Shown here piece by piece: positions 27,218 through 35,394 of a DNA stretch of 64,000 nucleotides. This DNA is from Clostridia bacterium (lineage in GTDB: Bacteria; Bacillota; Clostridia; Christensenellales; Aristaeellaceae). The notes under the pieces were generated by a model. The model had not been told where the DNA came from. It did not search any database and saw only the letters and a list, made by a program, of their open reading frames with translations. Positions within the stretch are counted from its first letter, which is position 1. Each line of letters opens with the position of its first letter. The translations under genes were made by a program, and so were the position numbers. The DNA lies in the NCBI GenBank assembly GCA_017550745.1, contig JAFZOG010000106.1, forward strand, positions 1 through 64,000, in the 5' to 3' direction.

Positions 27218-28525
27218 TCATTCCCGCTTGGTCTGCGCCAGCTCCACCATGCGCTCGGCCATGATTTTGAGCTGGTCCTTCAGCTTGTGGATACAGTCCA
27301 TTTCGCTGCAATTGCCGCGGACGATGTCCTCGGCGAAGGTGCGGCAGGTGGGGGAGCCGCAGGAGCCGCAGTCGTACCCCGGCAGCCCTTCCAGAATGGC
27401 GTTCATCCGGGCCATCTTCTTCATGGCCTCCACCATGTTGTCATCCAGCTTCATGGCGGGATTCGGCTCGATGGGCGCGTCGAAGTACAGCGGATACTTG
27501 GTCATCAGGGAGACGGGCACGCTGTCCGTTGGATGCTCCTTGGAGCAGGCGCGGCTGAGCTTGCGGATGGCGTTTTTTGCCACGTAATTGTTTTCAAAGT
27601 TCAGCGGCCCGCCCACGCAGCCGCCGGTGCAGGCGTTGCCTTCAAAAAACACCAGGTCGCTGAGCATATTGTTTTCGATTTCCTCCAGCACGCGGCTCAC
27701 GTTCTGGATGCCGTCCACGGCCAGGGAGTTGTCGGGGCACACCGCGTCGGCCTCCCCGCTGCTGGCGGCCCAGCGAACGCCGAAAATGGTGGAGGAGGTC
27801 TTGGTCGGCTGGGTCAGGATGCGTCCGATGTGGGGCATCAGCTTGCCGTAAACCTCGATCATGGAAATCGCCCCGTCGATGGCGGACTTTTGCTGGCCGA
27901 TGGGAGAACGGATGGCCGTCATTTTGGCGGGGCAGGGGGTGATGAAAAAGACGCCCACGTCCTCCGGCGGGCAGCCGTGCTTGCGGCAGAACTCGTCCTT
28001 GGCGATCATGGCCGCCACCTCGATGGGCTGGCGGATATCCACGATGTGGGGGATCAGGTCGGGAAAGCGCACCTGAATCAGCCGCACCACCGCCGGGCAG
28101 GCGGAGGAAATGAGCGGCTTGGGCAGGCCCGGCTCCCGCAGCTTTTCGTAGATGGCCCGGCTCACCACGTCCGCGCCCCGGGCCACCTCGAACACTTCTT
28201 CAAAGCCGATGGCCTTCAGCGCGTCCAGCACGGGGCTTATGCTCTTGATTTCCTTGAACTGGCCGTACAGGCTGGGGGCGGGCAGCGCGATGGCGTGCGG
28301 GAAGCCGTGGATGACGCTCAGATCGTCCGTCACGGCCACCTTGGCGTGGTATTCGCAGATACGGATACACTCGCCGCAGTCGATGCAGCGCTCGTCAATG
28401 ATGTGCGCGCGCCCGTCGCGGACGCGGATGGCCTCGGTGGGGCAGTGCTTGAGGCAGTTGGTGCAGCCCTTGCAGCGGCTCACGTCCAGCCGGACGGAAT
28501 GATAGCGGTTGGTTGTCTGTTCCAT
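27218..28525 (-). CDS. Sensory-type [FeFe]-hydrogenase-like iron-sulfur protein
   Basis: The 435-residue protein has two 4Fe-4S clusters (Cys 18, 21, 24, 28 and 47, 50, 53, 57), an H-cluster domain, and a C-terminal Cys cluster (YDCGSCGSPTC). H-cluster ligands are kept: Cys143 in SSACP, Cys198 in TPCPAK, Cys299 and Cys303 in NACTGGCVGG. The Cys just before Cys143, normally the proton-transfer residue (TSCCP), is Ala142, and the Glu of the second motif is also missing, as known for sensory hydrogenases. With the HATPase and DRTGG genes it likely forms a redox or H2 signalling module rather than a bulk hydrogenase. Confidence 0.82.
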   Translation of the reverse strand: MEQTTNRYHSVRLDVSRCKGCTNCLKHCPTEAIRVRDGRAHIIDERCIDCGECIRICEYHAKVAVTDDLSVIHGFPHAIALPAPSLYGQFKEIKSISPVLDALKAIGFEEVFEVARGADVVSRAIYEKLREPGLPKPLISSACPAVVRLIQVRFPDLIPHIVDIRQPIEVAAMIAKDEFCRKHGCPPEDVGVFFITPCPAKMTAIRSPIGQQKSAIDGAISMIEVYGKLMPHIGRILTQPTKTSSTIFGVRWAASSGEADAVCPDNSLAVDGIQNVSRVLEEIENNMLSDLVFFEGNACTGGCVGGPLNFENNYVAKNAIRKLSRACSKEHPTDSVPVSLMTKYPLYFDAPIEPNPAMKLDDNMVEAMKKMARMNAILEGLPGYDCGSCGSPTCRTFAEDIVRGNCSEMDCIHKLKDQLKIMAERMVELAQTKRE

Positions 28526-28539
28526 GATGCACGTCTTTC

Positions 28540-28965
28540 TCAGGCTAAACGGAACCGCATGCTGATGCGCGTCCCCTTGCCCACTTCACTTTGAATATCG
28601 AATTCATCCGCGTTGCGTTTCATGTTCGGCAGGCCCATGCCCGCGCCGAAGCCCAGGGAACGGGCCTCCTCGCTGGCAGTGGAATAGCCCTCCCGCATCG
28701 CCATGGATATATCGGGAATGCCGGGGCCTACGTCCTCGCTGACAAGCAGCACCCCGTCGGTATCCACGTCCAGGGTCAATTTGCCCCCATCGGAATGGAT
28801 GACCAGATTCAGCTCCACCTCGTAGGAGGCCACCGCCACCCGGCGCATCACATTGCTGCTCACGCCCAATTGGCGCAGGCGGCGCTTGATGTCCGCAGAC
28901 GCTTCCCCGGCGCGGGTATAATCGCTCTTGGCAACGGGGTATTCGGCATGAATAAAGCTGCTCAT
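28540..28965 (-). CDS. RsbW-like HATPase (anti-sigma/serine kinase type)
   Basis: A 141-residue single-domain GHKL ATPase. The N-box is EVELNLVIHS, G1 is VGPGIPD and the G2-like loop is GFGAGMGLPNMKRNADEF. It has no histidine phospho-acceptor, so it resembles RsbW/SpoIIAB-type serine kinases. I start at ATG 28965 because it overlaps the stop of the DRTGG gene (ATGA). It lies between the DRTGG protein and the hydrogenase-like sensor in one operon; it may relay the state of the iron-sulfur protein. Confidence 0.82.
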   Translation of the reverse strand: MSSFIHAEYPVAKSDYTRAGEASADIKRRLRQLGVSSNVMRRVAVASYEVELNLVIHSDGGKLTLDVDTDGVLLVSEDVGPGIPDISMAMREGYSTASEEARSLGFGAGMGLPNMKRNADEFDIQSEVGKGTRISMRFRLA

Positions 28966-29339
28966 GCTTCCTCCCCTTCCGGCCACTCGATGGGCACTCC
29001 CCGGAGGCCCGCCTCATACAGCAATCCGCAGGCGGTGAAAGCCGTCACCTTCGTGGTCATGACCACCAGTCCCTGCTCCTGCGCGCCTTCCAGAATATCC
29101 TCCGTGGGCACCTTGCCCCGGGCAAACACCAGGCATTTTAAGTCCAGCATATCCGCCGTGCGCAGCACGTGAGGGTTCGTCAGGCCCGTGATCAGCACCG
29201 TTTTTTCATTCACAAAAGCCAGCACATCGCTCATTAAATCCGAGCAGCAGGCCGTCAGCGCGGGCGTGTCCAGTTTTTCTTCTCCCGCCAGTACCTTCGC
29301 GTGCAGTACCTTCACCATATCCCCCAGCGTCATATTCAT
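28962..29339 (-). CDS. DRTGG-domain protein
   Basis: A small protein of about 125 residues matching DRTGG-type domains (LITGLTNPHVLRTADMLDLKCLVFARGK, VMTTKVTAFTACGLLYEAGLRG). Such domains occur near CBS or phosphotransacetylase proteins and in Fe-S/hydrogenase clusters; the precise function is unknown. First gene of the three-gene operon. The start is ATG 29339 (or 29333); a TTG at 29348 is less likely. Confidence 0.7.
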   Translation of the reverse strand: MNMTLGDMVKVLHAKVLAGEEKLDTPALTACCSDLMSDVLAFVNEKTVLITGLTNPHVLRTADMLDLKCLVFARGKVPTEDILEGAQEQGLVVMTTKVTAFTACGLLYEAGLRGVPIEWPEGEEA

Positions 29340-29387
29340 CCCCCGCAATAATATAAGAATATAAAATGAAATACATCTCTATCATTC

Positions 29388-29416
29388 ACTATACATTTTT
29401 TTGCGCTTTATGTCAA
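29388..29416 (-). promoter_or_regulatory. Promoter of DRTGG-HATPase-hydrogenase operon
   Basis: On the minus strand TTGACA (29411-29416), 17 bases, TATAGT (29388-29393). Strong. Confidence 0.8.
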
Positions 29417-29465
29417 CCGCACGGTAGAAATTTCGTCAAGAAATACATGATCATGAAACAGAAAA

Positions 29466-29490
29466 CCGCGGCAAAGCGTTTTTGCCGCGG
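29466..29490 (-). terminator. Terminator of mgl operon
   Basis: CCGCGGCAAA/TTTGCCGCGG 10-bp stem with a 5-base loop; read on minus it is followed by TTTTCTG. It lies 15 bases after the last gene of the operon. Confidence 0.75.
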
Positions 29491-29505
29491 CTCAGGCTGA
29501 TGGGA

Positions 29506-29772
29506 TCAGAAGGGCAGCTTATAAATCCCGGCTGCTTCCAGAATAATGAGGATGACCACAATCCCCAGCAGGATGGACACGACCCAGATGATGGCGTCCA
29601 TCTGCCGGACGGAGAGCTTCACCTTCTCATACCAGGATTCTTTCTTGATCTTGACCGCCATGGAAAAGGGGTCGAGAGCTTTTTCTTTTTGGGCCAGCTC
29701 TGCTTCCTTTTCCCGGATTGCCTTCTCCCGGGCGGCCAATTCCCTCTCTTTATCCTTGATTTGCTTATCCAT
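29506..29772 (-). CDS. Small coiled-coil single-pass membrane protein of mgl operon
   Basis: An 88-residue protein. Residues 1-35 are a highly charged Lys/Glu helix (likely coiled coil), then about 62-80 form one membrane span (AIIWVVSILLGIVVILIILEAA). Its ATG shares a base with the mglC stop codon (TAATG), so translation is coupled to the transporter. No family recognised. A transporter accessory or regulatory anchor is a guess based only on the coupling. Confidence 0.75.
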   Translation of the reverse strand: MDKQIKDKERELAAREKAIREKEAELAQKEKALDPFSMAVKIKKESWYEKVKLSVRQMDAIIWVVSILLGIVVILIILEAAGIYKLPF

Positions 29773-30788
29773 TACTTCTTCGCGATATACTTGCGGATAT
29801 CGAGGCTGACGGCCAGCACGATGACCAGGCCCTGCACCACGTAGTTGTAATAGGGGTTCACGCCCAGGAACTGGAGGATGATCTTGAGCAGCTCAAACAC
29901 CAGCACGCCGACCAGGATGCCGGGCACGGTGCCGATACCGCCGGTGGTGGAAACGCCGCCGATGGTGCAGCCCGCGATAGCTTCCAGTTCATAGCCCTGG
30001 CCCATGGAAGCGGAAGCGCCGCCGGATTTCGCGGCCAGCAGATAGCCCGCGATGGCGTACATCACGCCCGCCGTGGTGTAGATGCGGATGAGGGTGCGGG
30101 TGGTGTTAACGCCGGACACTTCCGCGGCGACGTCGTTGCCGCCGATGGCGTACATGTACTTGCCGTGGCGGGTTTTGTTATAGATGAACCAGAACAGCAG
30201 GCCGAACACCAGCGCCACGAAGAACAGGTAGGGCAGGTGAAAGCTCTTCACGCTGGCGCCGATGCGGCCGTTGATCAGCTGGGTATACACCTTCTGGAAG
30301 CCGCCGATGGGCTGCGCGTCGGAGATGACCAGGGAAATGCCGTAAATGATGGTCTGGGTGCCCAGGGTGGCGATAAAGGGAGGAACGTGGAGCTTGGTGA
30401 CGATGAAGCCGTTGATGAGGCCCCACACCAGGCCGATGGCCACCACGATCAGGAACACCAGGCCGATGTTCATTTCAGGCACGAATTTCCACAGCCTGCC
30501 GTTGTAGTCGCCGCGCTGGCAGAGAATGCCGGCGACGACGGCGGCAAAGCCCACCTGGCGTCCCGCGGACAGGTCGGTGCCCTTTGTGATCAGGCACCCG
30601 CTGACGCCCAGGGCGATCAGGAAACGCACGGCGGTGTTGCTCATCAGGTTGCTCAGGTTGCCCCAGGAGAAAAAATTGTCCTTCAGGCAGCCCACCACAA
30701 TGGCGGCGATGAGCAGCAGGAAAACGATGGGATTCCCGGTAACAAACTTCCAAATCTTCTTGCCGAAGTTATCTTTTCTCGCTTCCAT
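29772..30788 (-). CDS. mglC: Galactose/glucose ABC transporter permease
   Basis: A 338-residue permease with 8-10 hydrophobic spans: GCLITKGTDLSAGRQVGFAAV, the EAA-like cytoplasmic region SGVNTTRTLIRIYTTAG, and the C-terminal GIGTVPGILVGVLVFELLKIILQFLGV typical of MglC/RbsC-type (CUT2) permeases. Start 30788 is chosen over the ATG at 30812 because of the strong AAGGAGG upstream. It works with MglA and MglB from the same operon. Confidence 0.9.
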   Translation of the reverse strand: MEARKDNFGKKIWKFVTGNPIVFLLLIAAIVVGCLKDNFFSWGNLSNLMSNTAVRFLIALGVSGCLITKGTDLSAGRQVGFAAVVAGILCQRGDYNGRLWKFVPEMNIGLVFLIVVAIGLVWGLINGFIVTKLHVPPFIATLGTQTIIYGISLVISDAQPIGGFQKVYTQLINGRIGASVKSFHLPYLFFVALVFGLLFWFIYNKTRHGKYMYAIGGNDVAAEVSGVNTTRTLIRIYTTAGVMYAIAGYLLAAKSGGASASMGQGYELEAIAGCTIGGVSTTGGIGTVPGILVGVLVFELLKIILQFLGVNPYYNYVVQGLVIVLAVSLDIRKYIAKK

Positions 30789-30801
30789 ATCTTTCTCCTC
30801 C

Positions 30802-32316
30802 TTATGCTTCAAACTGCGTGGCGTAGGTCATGATGCTTTCCTGGGTGGCGTCCTTGCCGTCCACAAAGCCGGTCACCCGGCCGTCGCACATGACCATGAT
30901 CCGGTCGCTCATGCCGATCAGCTCGCTCATTTCGGAGCTGATCATGATGATGCTCTTGCCTTCCTTGGCCAGATCGGCGATGATGCAGTAGATTTCGTAT
31001 TTCGCGCCCACGTCGATACCGCGGGTGGGCTCGTCCAGGATCAGCACGTCGGGGTCATTGGCCAGCCACCGGCCCACCAGCACCTTCTGCTGGTTGCCGC
31101 CGGAAAGGGACTTGATCTGGGTTTTGGAGGACGGCGTTTTGATGTTCATTTTCTTCACGTTGTCCTGCACCAGCTGTTCCACTTTCTTGCTGTTGATGGC
31201 GACGCCGTGGTCCAGATACTTGTTCAGGGAGGAGATGGAAATGTTGTCCGCCACGGAAAGCACGCCCATGATGCCGCTGCCGCGCCGGTCTTCGGTGAGC
31301 AGGGCGATGCCCTGGTCGATGGCGTCCTTGGGCCGGGTGATTTTCATTTCCTTGCCTTTATAGAAAATCTGCCCCTTGCTGTGGGAGCGGATGCCGAAAA
31401 TGCCCTCCATCAGCTCGGTGCGCTGGGCGCCCACCAGGCCGCCCACGCCCAAAATCTCGCCCTTGCGCAGGTTGAAATTCACGTTGCGGAAGGAACGGGG
31501 ATTGATGGACGTAAAGTCCTTTACCTCAAACACCACTTCGCCCGGCACGTTCTCCTTGGGCGGGTACAGGTTGGTCAGCTCGCGGCCCACCATCTGGGTG
31601 ATGATCTTGTCCGTGGTCAGGTCTTTGGCTTCCCAGGTGCCGATATACTTGCCGTCGCGCATGATGGTCACATCGTCGCCGATGCGGAGGATTTCGTCCA
31701 TCTTGTGGGAAATATAAACGATAGCGACGTTCTCGGCTTTCAAATCCTCGATGATGCGAAACAGGGCTTCCACCTCATTGGCGGTGAGGGAGGAGGTGGG
31801 CTCGTCCAGGATCAGCACCCGGCAGTTGGCGGACACGGCCTTGGCGATTTCCACGCTCTGCATCTGCGATACGCTCAGCTCGCCCACCTTCTGCTTCGGG
31901 TCAAAATTCATGCGGACCTTTTTCAGCAGCTCGGCGGTGTCCTCGTACATTTTTTTATGGTCGACGATATCGATAAAACCCAGGAATTTCTTTAACGGAT
32001 ACCGCCCCAGGAAGATATTTTCCCCCACCGTTCGGGCCGGAATGGGCTGGAGCTCCTGATGCACCATGGCGATGCCCTTGTTCAGCGCGTCCATGGGGTC
32101 GTGAATGGAGACGGGCTGGCCGTCCATTTTGATCTCGCCCTCATCCATTTTATAAATGCCGAACATGCACTTCATCAGGGTGGATTTGCCCGCGCCGTTC
32201 TCTCCCATCAGCGCGTGCACCTTGCCGGGCCGCAGCTTCAGCTGCGCGTGATCCAGTGCTTTCACGCCGGGGAAGGATTTGCATACGCCGTTCATTTCCA
32301 GCACGTATTCAGACAT
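30802..32316 (-). CDS. mglA: Galactose/glucose ABC transporter ATPase
   Basis: A 504-residue double-ABC ATPase of the CUT2 class. First domain: GENGAGKSTLMK Walker A, LSVSQMQSVEIAKAVS signature region, VLILDEPTSSL Walker B. Second domain: degenerate Walker A (GVGGLVGAQRTEL), LSGGNQQKVLVGRWLA signature, LILDEPTRGIDVGAKYE. This arrangement is standard for MglA/RbsA. Followed by mglC after 13 bases. The leader holds an R3 heptamer hairpin and a terminator-like stem after mglB, so it is probably expressed less than mglB. Confidence 0.93.
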   Translation of the reverse strand: MSEYVLEMNGVCKSFPGVKALDHAQLKLRPGKVHALMGENGAGKSTLMKCMFGIYKMDEGEIKMDGQPVSIHDPMDALNKGIAMVHQELQPIPARTVGENIFLGRYPLKKFLGFIDIVDHKKMYEDTAELLKKVRMNFDPKQKVGELSVSQMQSVEIAKAVSANCRVLILDEPTSSLTANEVEALFRIIEDLKAENVAIVYISHKMDEILRIGDDVTIMRDGKYIGTWEAKDLTTDKIITQMVGRELTNLYPPKENVPGEVVFEVKDFTSINPRSFRNVNFNLRKGEILGVGGLVGAQRTELMEGIFGIRSHSKGQIFYKGKEMKITRPKDAIDQGIALLTEDRRGSGIMGVLSVADNISISSLNKYLDHGVAINSKKVEQLVQDNVKKMNIKTPSSKTQIKSLSGGNQQKVLVGRWLANDPDVLILDEPTRGIDVGAKYEIYCIIADLAKEGKSIIMISSEMSELIGMSDRIMVMCDGRVTGFVDGKDATQESIMTYATQFEA

Positions 32317-32339
32317 ATAGGCCTTCTCCCCTTTCTTTT

Positions 32340-32458
32340 AGGCAGGAGGCAGGAGGTAGGAAGTAGGAGGTGAATAAGGCGAAATGCATGGACAAGCATA
32401 ATACGCTCATGCCGAATGCGAAAGCATTGCAAAACCTCCTGCTTCCTACCTCCTGCCT
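32340..32458. repeat. R3 heptamer-repeat hairpin, copy A
   Basis: The left arm 32340-32371 is made of degenerate 7-mers (AGGCAGG, AGGCAGG, AGGTAGG, AAGTAGG, AGGT). The right arm 32434-32458 is its near-perfect inverse (24 of 25 with 32347-32371). The loop holds AATGCGAAAGCATT. Located in the mglB-mglA gap, which otherwise has only the stem at 32491. Confidence 0.75.
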
Positions 32459-32490
32459 GTTTTTCCATTCCCGTTGTTGTATGAAAGAAT

Positions 32491-32514
32491 GGGTGAGCCG
32501 AAAAAGGCTCACCC
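32491..32514 (-). terminator. Terminator-like stem after mglB
   Basis: GGGTGAGCC/GGCTCACCC stem of 9 bp; on minus it is followed by ATTCTTTC. Likely partial termination giving more mglB than mglA/mglC mRNA. Confidence 0.65.
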
Positions 32515-32572
32515 ACCTGAGTTCAGACTGTCAGAATGAACGATTGAAACTCAGCGCTGAAAGCTGGTATGA

Positions 32573-33589
32573 TCAATAGTTCGCTTCCACGTAAGCCTTG
32601 TTGACCATCACGTAGTCAACCCAGTAGTAGTTCTGGATGTCGTTGCCCTTGAGCAACTCCACGGCAACGTCCACAGCCGCGTGGCTCTGGCCGATATGGT
32701 CGTTGAGCACGGTGCCGGTCATGTCGCCGTCACGGATCAGGTCGATGGCTTCGGGCAGAGCGTCAACGCCCAGCAGGTAGATGTCTTCGCCCACTTTGCG
32801 GCCGGCGGTCTGGATAGCGGTAGCGGCGCCCAGGGCCATACCGTCATTGTTGCAGAACACGACTTCGATCTTGTCGCCGTACTTGGCCAGCGCGTTAGCG
32901 CACAGCTCCTGGCCCTTGGTCTGATCCCAGTTGCCCACCTGGTCATCCAGGCATTCCACTTCGTAGCCCGCGTCGGTCAGGGCTTTGATGGAGAATTCGG
33001 TGCGGTACTGGGCGTCGATGTTCTCAGGGTCGCCCTCGATCATGATGTAGCTGACCTTGCCGTCGCCGTTGATGTCGCCGTGATTGTCCAGGTCAACCAC
33101 CATCTGGCCCTGGAAGGTGCCGCTCTGGCGGGCATCGGCGCCAACGTAGCAAACCTTGGCGTTGTTCAGGATGCCTTCATACTGTTCGTCCAGGGTGTTG
33201 CCGTCGGCATCGTAGGCCAGGGGCTCACGGTTGATCAGCACCAGCGGGATTTCGGCGTCCACGATCATGTCGATCAGGGTGTCGGCGGAGGAGGTCTGCA
33301 CCAGGTTCAGGATGATCACGTCCACGCCCTGGGTGATGAAGTTCTGCACCTGGTTGGTCTGCTCGGCCATATCGTTCTTGCCGTCAGCCATGATGATTTC
33401 GTATTTCACATCATCGGTTTCCAGGGTCTTGAAATAGGCTTCGATTTCGTTGCGGTAAAGGGTCATGAAGTTGTCGGTGAACTGGTAGATGGAGACACCG
33501 ACCTTGTAGGTCTTGGGTTCAGCGGAAGCGATGCTGCACACGCCAAGGATCATGATGGCGGCCAAGAGAAGCGCGAGAAATTTCTTCAT
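32573..33589 (-). CDS. mglB: Galactose/glucose-binding protein
   Basis: The 338-residue substrate-binding protein has a signal peptide (MKKFLALLLAAIMILGVCSIASAE). The mature part shows type-1 periplasmic binding features and a Ca-binding-like loop (DLDNHGDINGDGKVSYIMIEGDPENIDAQYR), characteristic of MglB. The signal ends in SIASA-E and the only nearby Cys is in LGVC, not a good lipobox, so it may be released or attached otherwise, which is unusual for a Gram-positive. Its own promoter lies at 33679-33707. Confidence 0.9.
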   Translation of the reverse strand: MKKFLALLLAAIMILGVCSIASAEPKTYKVGVSIYQFTDNFMTLYRNEIEAYFKTLETDDVKYEIIMADGKNDMAEQTNQVQNFITQGVDVIILNLVQTSSADTLIDMIVDAEIPLVLINREPLAYDADGNTLDEQYEGILNNAKVCYVGADARQSGTFQGQMVVDLDNHGDINGDGKVSYIMIEGDPENIDAQYRTEFSIKALTDAGYEVECLDDQVGNWDQTKGQELCANALAKYGDKIEVVFCNNDGMALGAATAIQTAGRKVGEDIYLLGVDALPEAIDLIRDGDMTGTVLNDHIGQSHAAVDVAVELLKGNDIQNYYWVDYVMVNKAYVEANY

Positions 33590-33678
33590 GGATAGAACGT
33601 CTCCTTTTTATTTTTTTTGCGGCTCCGCCGCATTGGGAACGTATGGAAAAACCGGGCTGCTTTCTAATACCGGAAGAA

Positions 33679-33707
33679 ATTATACCACAAACAAGGATAA
33701 AAGTCTA
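33679..33707 (-). promoter_or_regulatory. Promoter of mglB operon
   Basis: On minus: TAGACT (33702-33707), 17 bases, TATAAT (33679-33684). The about 90-base leader includes GCGGCTCCGCCGC, a short hairpin. Nothing further is recognised in the 33590-33990 gap except the divergent promoter. Confidence 0.7.
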
Positions 33708-33864
33708 TCAGTTTTTACAGGAAAACCATATCTTTTTTGTATTTTTTTGTGTCCGAATTGTGTCCGAAAGCCGCAGTTCCAGGGTTTCGTTCTAAAAACC
33801 CGAACAAAAAAGAAAAAATACATCAAAAAGACCGGGCGTTTTCTGAAAATTCTTTTTCTCCGCC

Positions 33865-33893
33865 TTGCGCGGCATATGGAGTAATGCTATAAT
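33865..33893 (+). promoter_or_regulatory. Promoter of aminotransferase gene
   Basis: TTGCGC (33865-33870), 17 bases, TATAAT (33888-33893), about 98 bases before the start codon. Confidence 0.6.
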
Positions 33894-33990
33894 GTACGTG
33901 TTTTTCTGCCGCCGTTCAAAATGAGGCGCGAAGCGGAAAAGCGTCATAGTATATTCAGAGGAGCATCCTCCTGGGAAAGAAGGGTTTTTT

Positions 33991-35286
33991 ATGAAGCCTT
34001 ATCCTGAAATGACCGTGGAAGAACTGAACGCGGAATACGACCAATTGAAAGGGCAGTACAAAAAAATCCAGGCCCTGGGCATGAACCTGAACATGAGCCG
34101 CGGCATCCCCTGCCAGGAACAGCTGGACCTGAGCATGGAAATGATGGACGTGCTGGACTCTTATTCCGACCTGACCTGCGACGACGGCACCGACTGCCGC
34201 ACCTACGGCCAGCTGACCGGCATTCTGGAAGCCCGGGAGCTGCTGGGCGACATGATGGAAAACAATCCCAAGGACATTATCATATACGGCAACTCCTCCC
34301 TGAACGTGATGTTCGACACCATCAGCCGCGCCTGGACCCACGGCATCATGGGCAATACGCCCTGGTGCCGCCAGGAGGCGGTCAAATTCCTGTGCCCGGT
34401 GCCGGGCTATGACCGCCACTTTGCCATCACCGAGTATTTCGGTATCCAGATGATCCCCGTGCCCATGACCCCCACCGGGCCGGACATGGACATGGTGGAA
34501 CGCCTGGTGCGTCAGGACGCGACCATCAAAGGCATCTGGTGCGTGCCCAAGTATTCCAACCCCCAGGGCATTTCCTACGACGACGAGACCGTGCGCCGCT
34601 TCGCGCGGCTGGAGCCTGCCGCCCCGGACTTCCGCATCTTCTGGGACAACGCCTACGGCATGCACCACCTGTACGACCACAAGCAGGACTACCTGATCGA
34701 GATCCTGGCCGAGTGCAAGCGGGCGGGCAACCCTGACCTGGTGTACAAATTCGCCTCCACCTCCAAGATCACCTTCCCCGGCAGCGGCATCGCCGCCCTG
34801 GCCACCAGCCCCAACAACATGGTGGACTTCATCGAGGATCTGAAGCGCCAGACCCTGGGCCACGACAAGGTGAACCAGCTGCGCCACGTACGCTTTTTCA
34901 GCGACATCCACGGCATGGTGGAGCATATGCGCAAGCACGCGGAGATCATCCGGCCCAAGTTCGAGGCGGTGGAGGAAATCTTCGAGCGCAACCTGGGGGG
35001 CCTGGGCATCGGCGAATGGACGAAGCCCCTGGGCGGCTACTTCATCATGTTCGATTCCCTGCCCGGCTGCGCCAAGGACATCGTGGCCCGCGCGAAAAAA
35101 GCGGGCGTCACCATGACCCCCGCCGGCGCCACCTGGCCCTACGGAAAGGACCCCAACGACTCCAACATCCGCATCGCGCCCACCTACCCCTCCCTGGCCG
35201 ACCTGACCACCGCCATGGAGCTGTTTACCCTCTGCGTGCGCATGTCCAGCGCCAAGAAATTGATCGCCGAAAAGAACGCGCAGTAA
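33991..35286 (+). CDS. PLP-dependent aminotransferase, AspT/class Ic-like
   Basis: A 431-residue fold type I PLP enzyme resembling the aspartate aminotransferase family with a MocR-type domain (Corynebacterium AspT-like). Features: NMSRGIPC near the start, DNAYGMHHLYDH, and the PLP lysine in FASTSKITFPGSGIA. It probably transfers amino groups between aspartate/glutamate and 2-oxo acids; the exact amino acid is not known. ATG 33991 is preceded by GAAAGAAGGG. A stand-alone unit with its own promoter and terminator. Confidence 0.87.
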   Translation: MKPYPEMTVEELNAEYDQLKGQYKKIQALGMNLNMSRGIPCQEQLDLSMEMMDVLDSYSDLTCDDGTDCRTYGQLTGILEARELLGDMMENNPKDIIIYGNSSLNVMFDTISRAWTHGIMGNTPWCRQEAVKFLCPVPGYDRHFAITEYFGIQMIPVPMTPTGPDMDMVERLVRQDATIKGIWCVPKYSNPQGISYDDETVRRFARLEPAAPDFRIFWDNAYGMHHLYDHKQDYLIEILAECKRAGNPDLVYKFASTSKITFPGSGIAALATSPNNMVDFIEDLKRQTLGHDKVNQLRHVRFFSDIHGMVEHMRKHAEIIRPKFEAVEEIFERNLGGLGIGEWTKPLGGYFIMFDSLPGCAKDIVARAKKAGVTMTPAGATWPYGKDPNDSNIRIAPTYPSLADLTTAMELFTLCVRMSSAKKLIAEKNAQ

Positions 35287-35306
35287 TACGCGGCAGATCG
35301 CAGATC

Positions 35307-35374
35307 CATTTCCCATCGCAAAAAAGGGTTTTTGGCCTCCTTTGGAGGTCGAAAACCCTTTTTGCCGGAAATGG
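35307..35374. terminator. Bidirectional terminator between aminotransferase and SH3-glycosidase
   Basis: A stem about 20 bp long, AAAAAGGGTTTTTGGCCTCC against its near complement GGAGGTCGAAAACCCTTTTT, loop TTT, with outer CCATTTCC/GGAAATGG pairing. T-runs on both strands. Confidence 0.85.
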
Positions 35375-35394
35375 ATGCATTACGCAGTTTCCTG

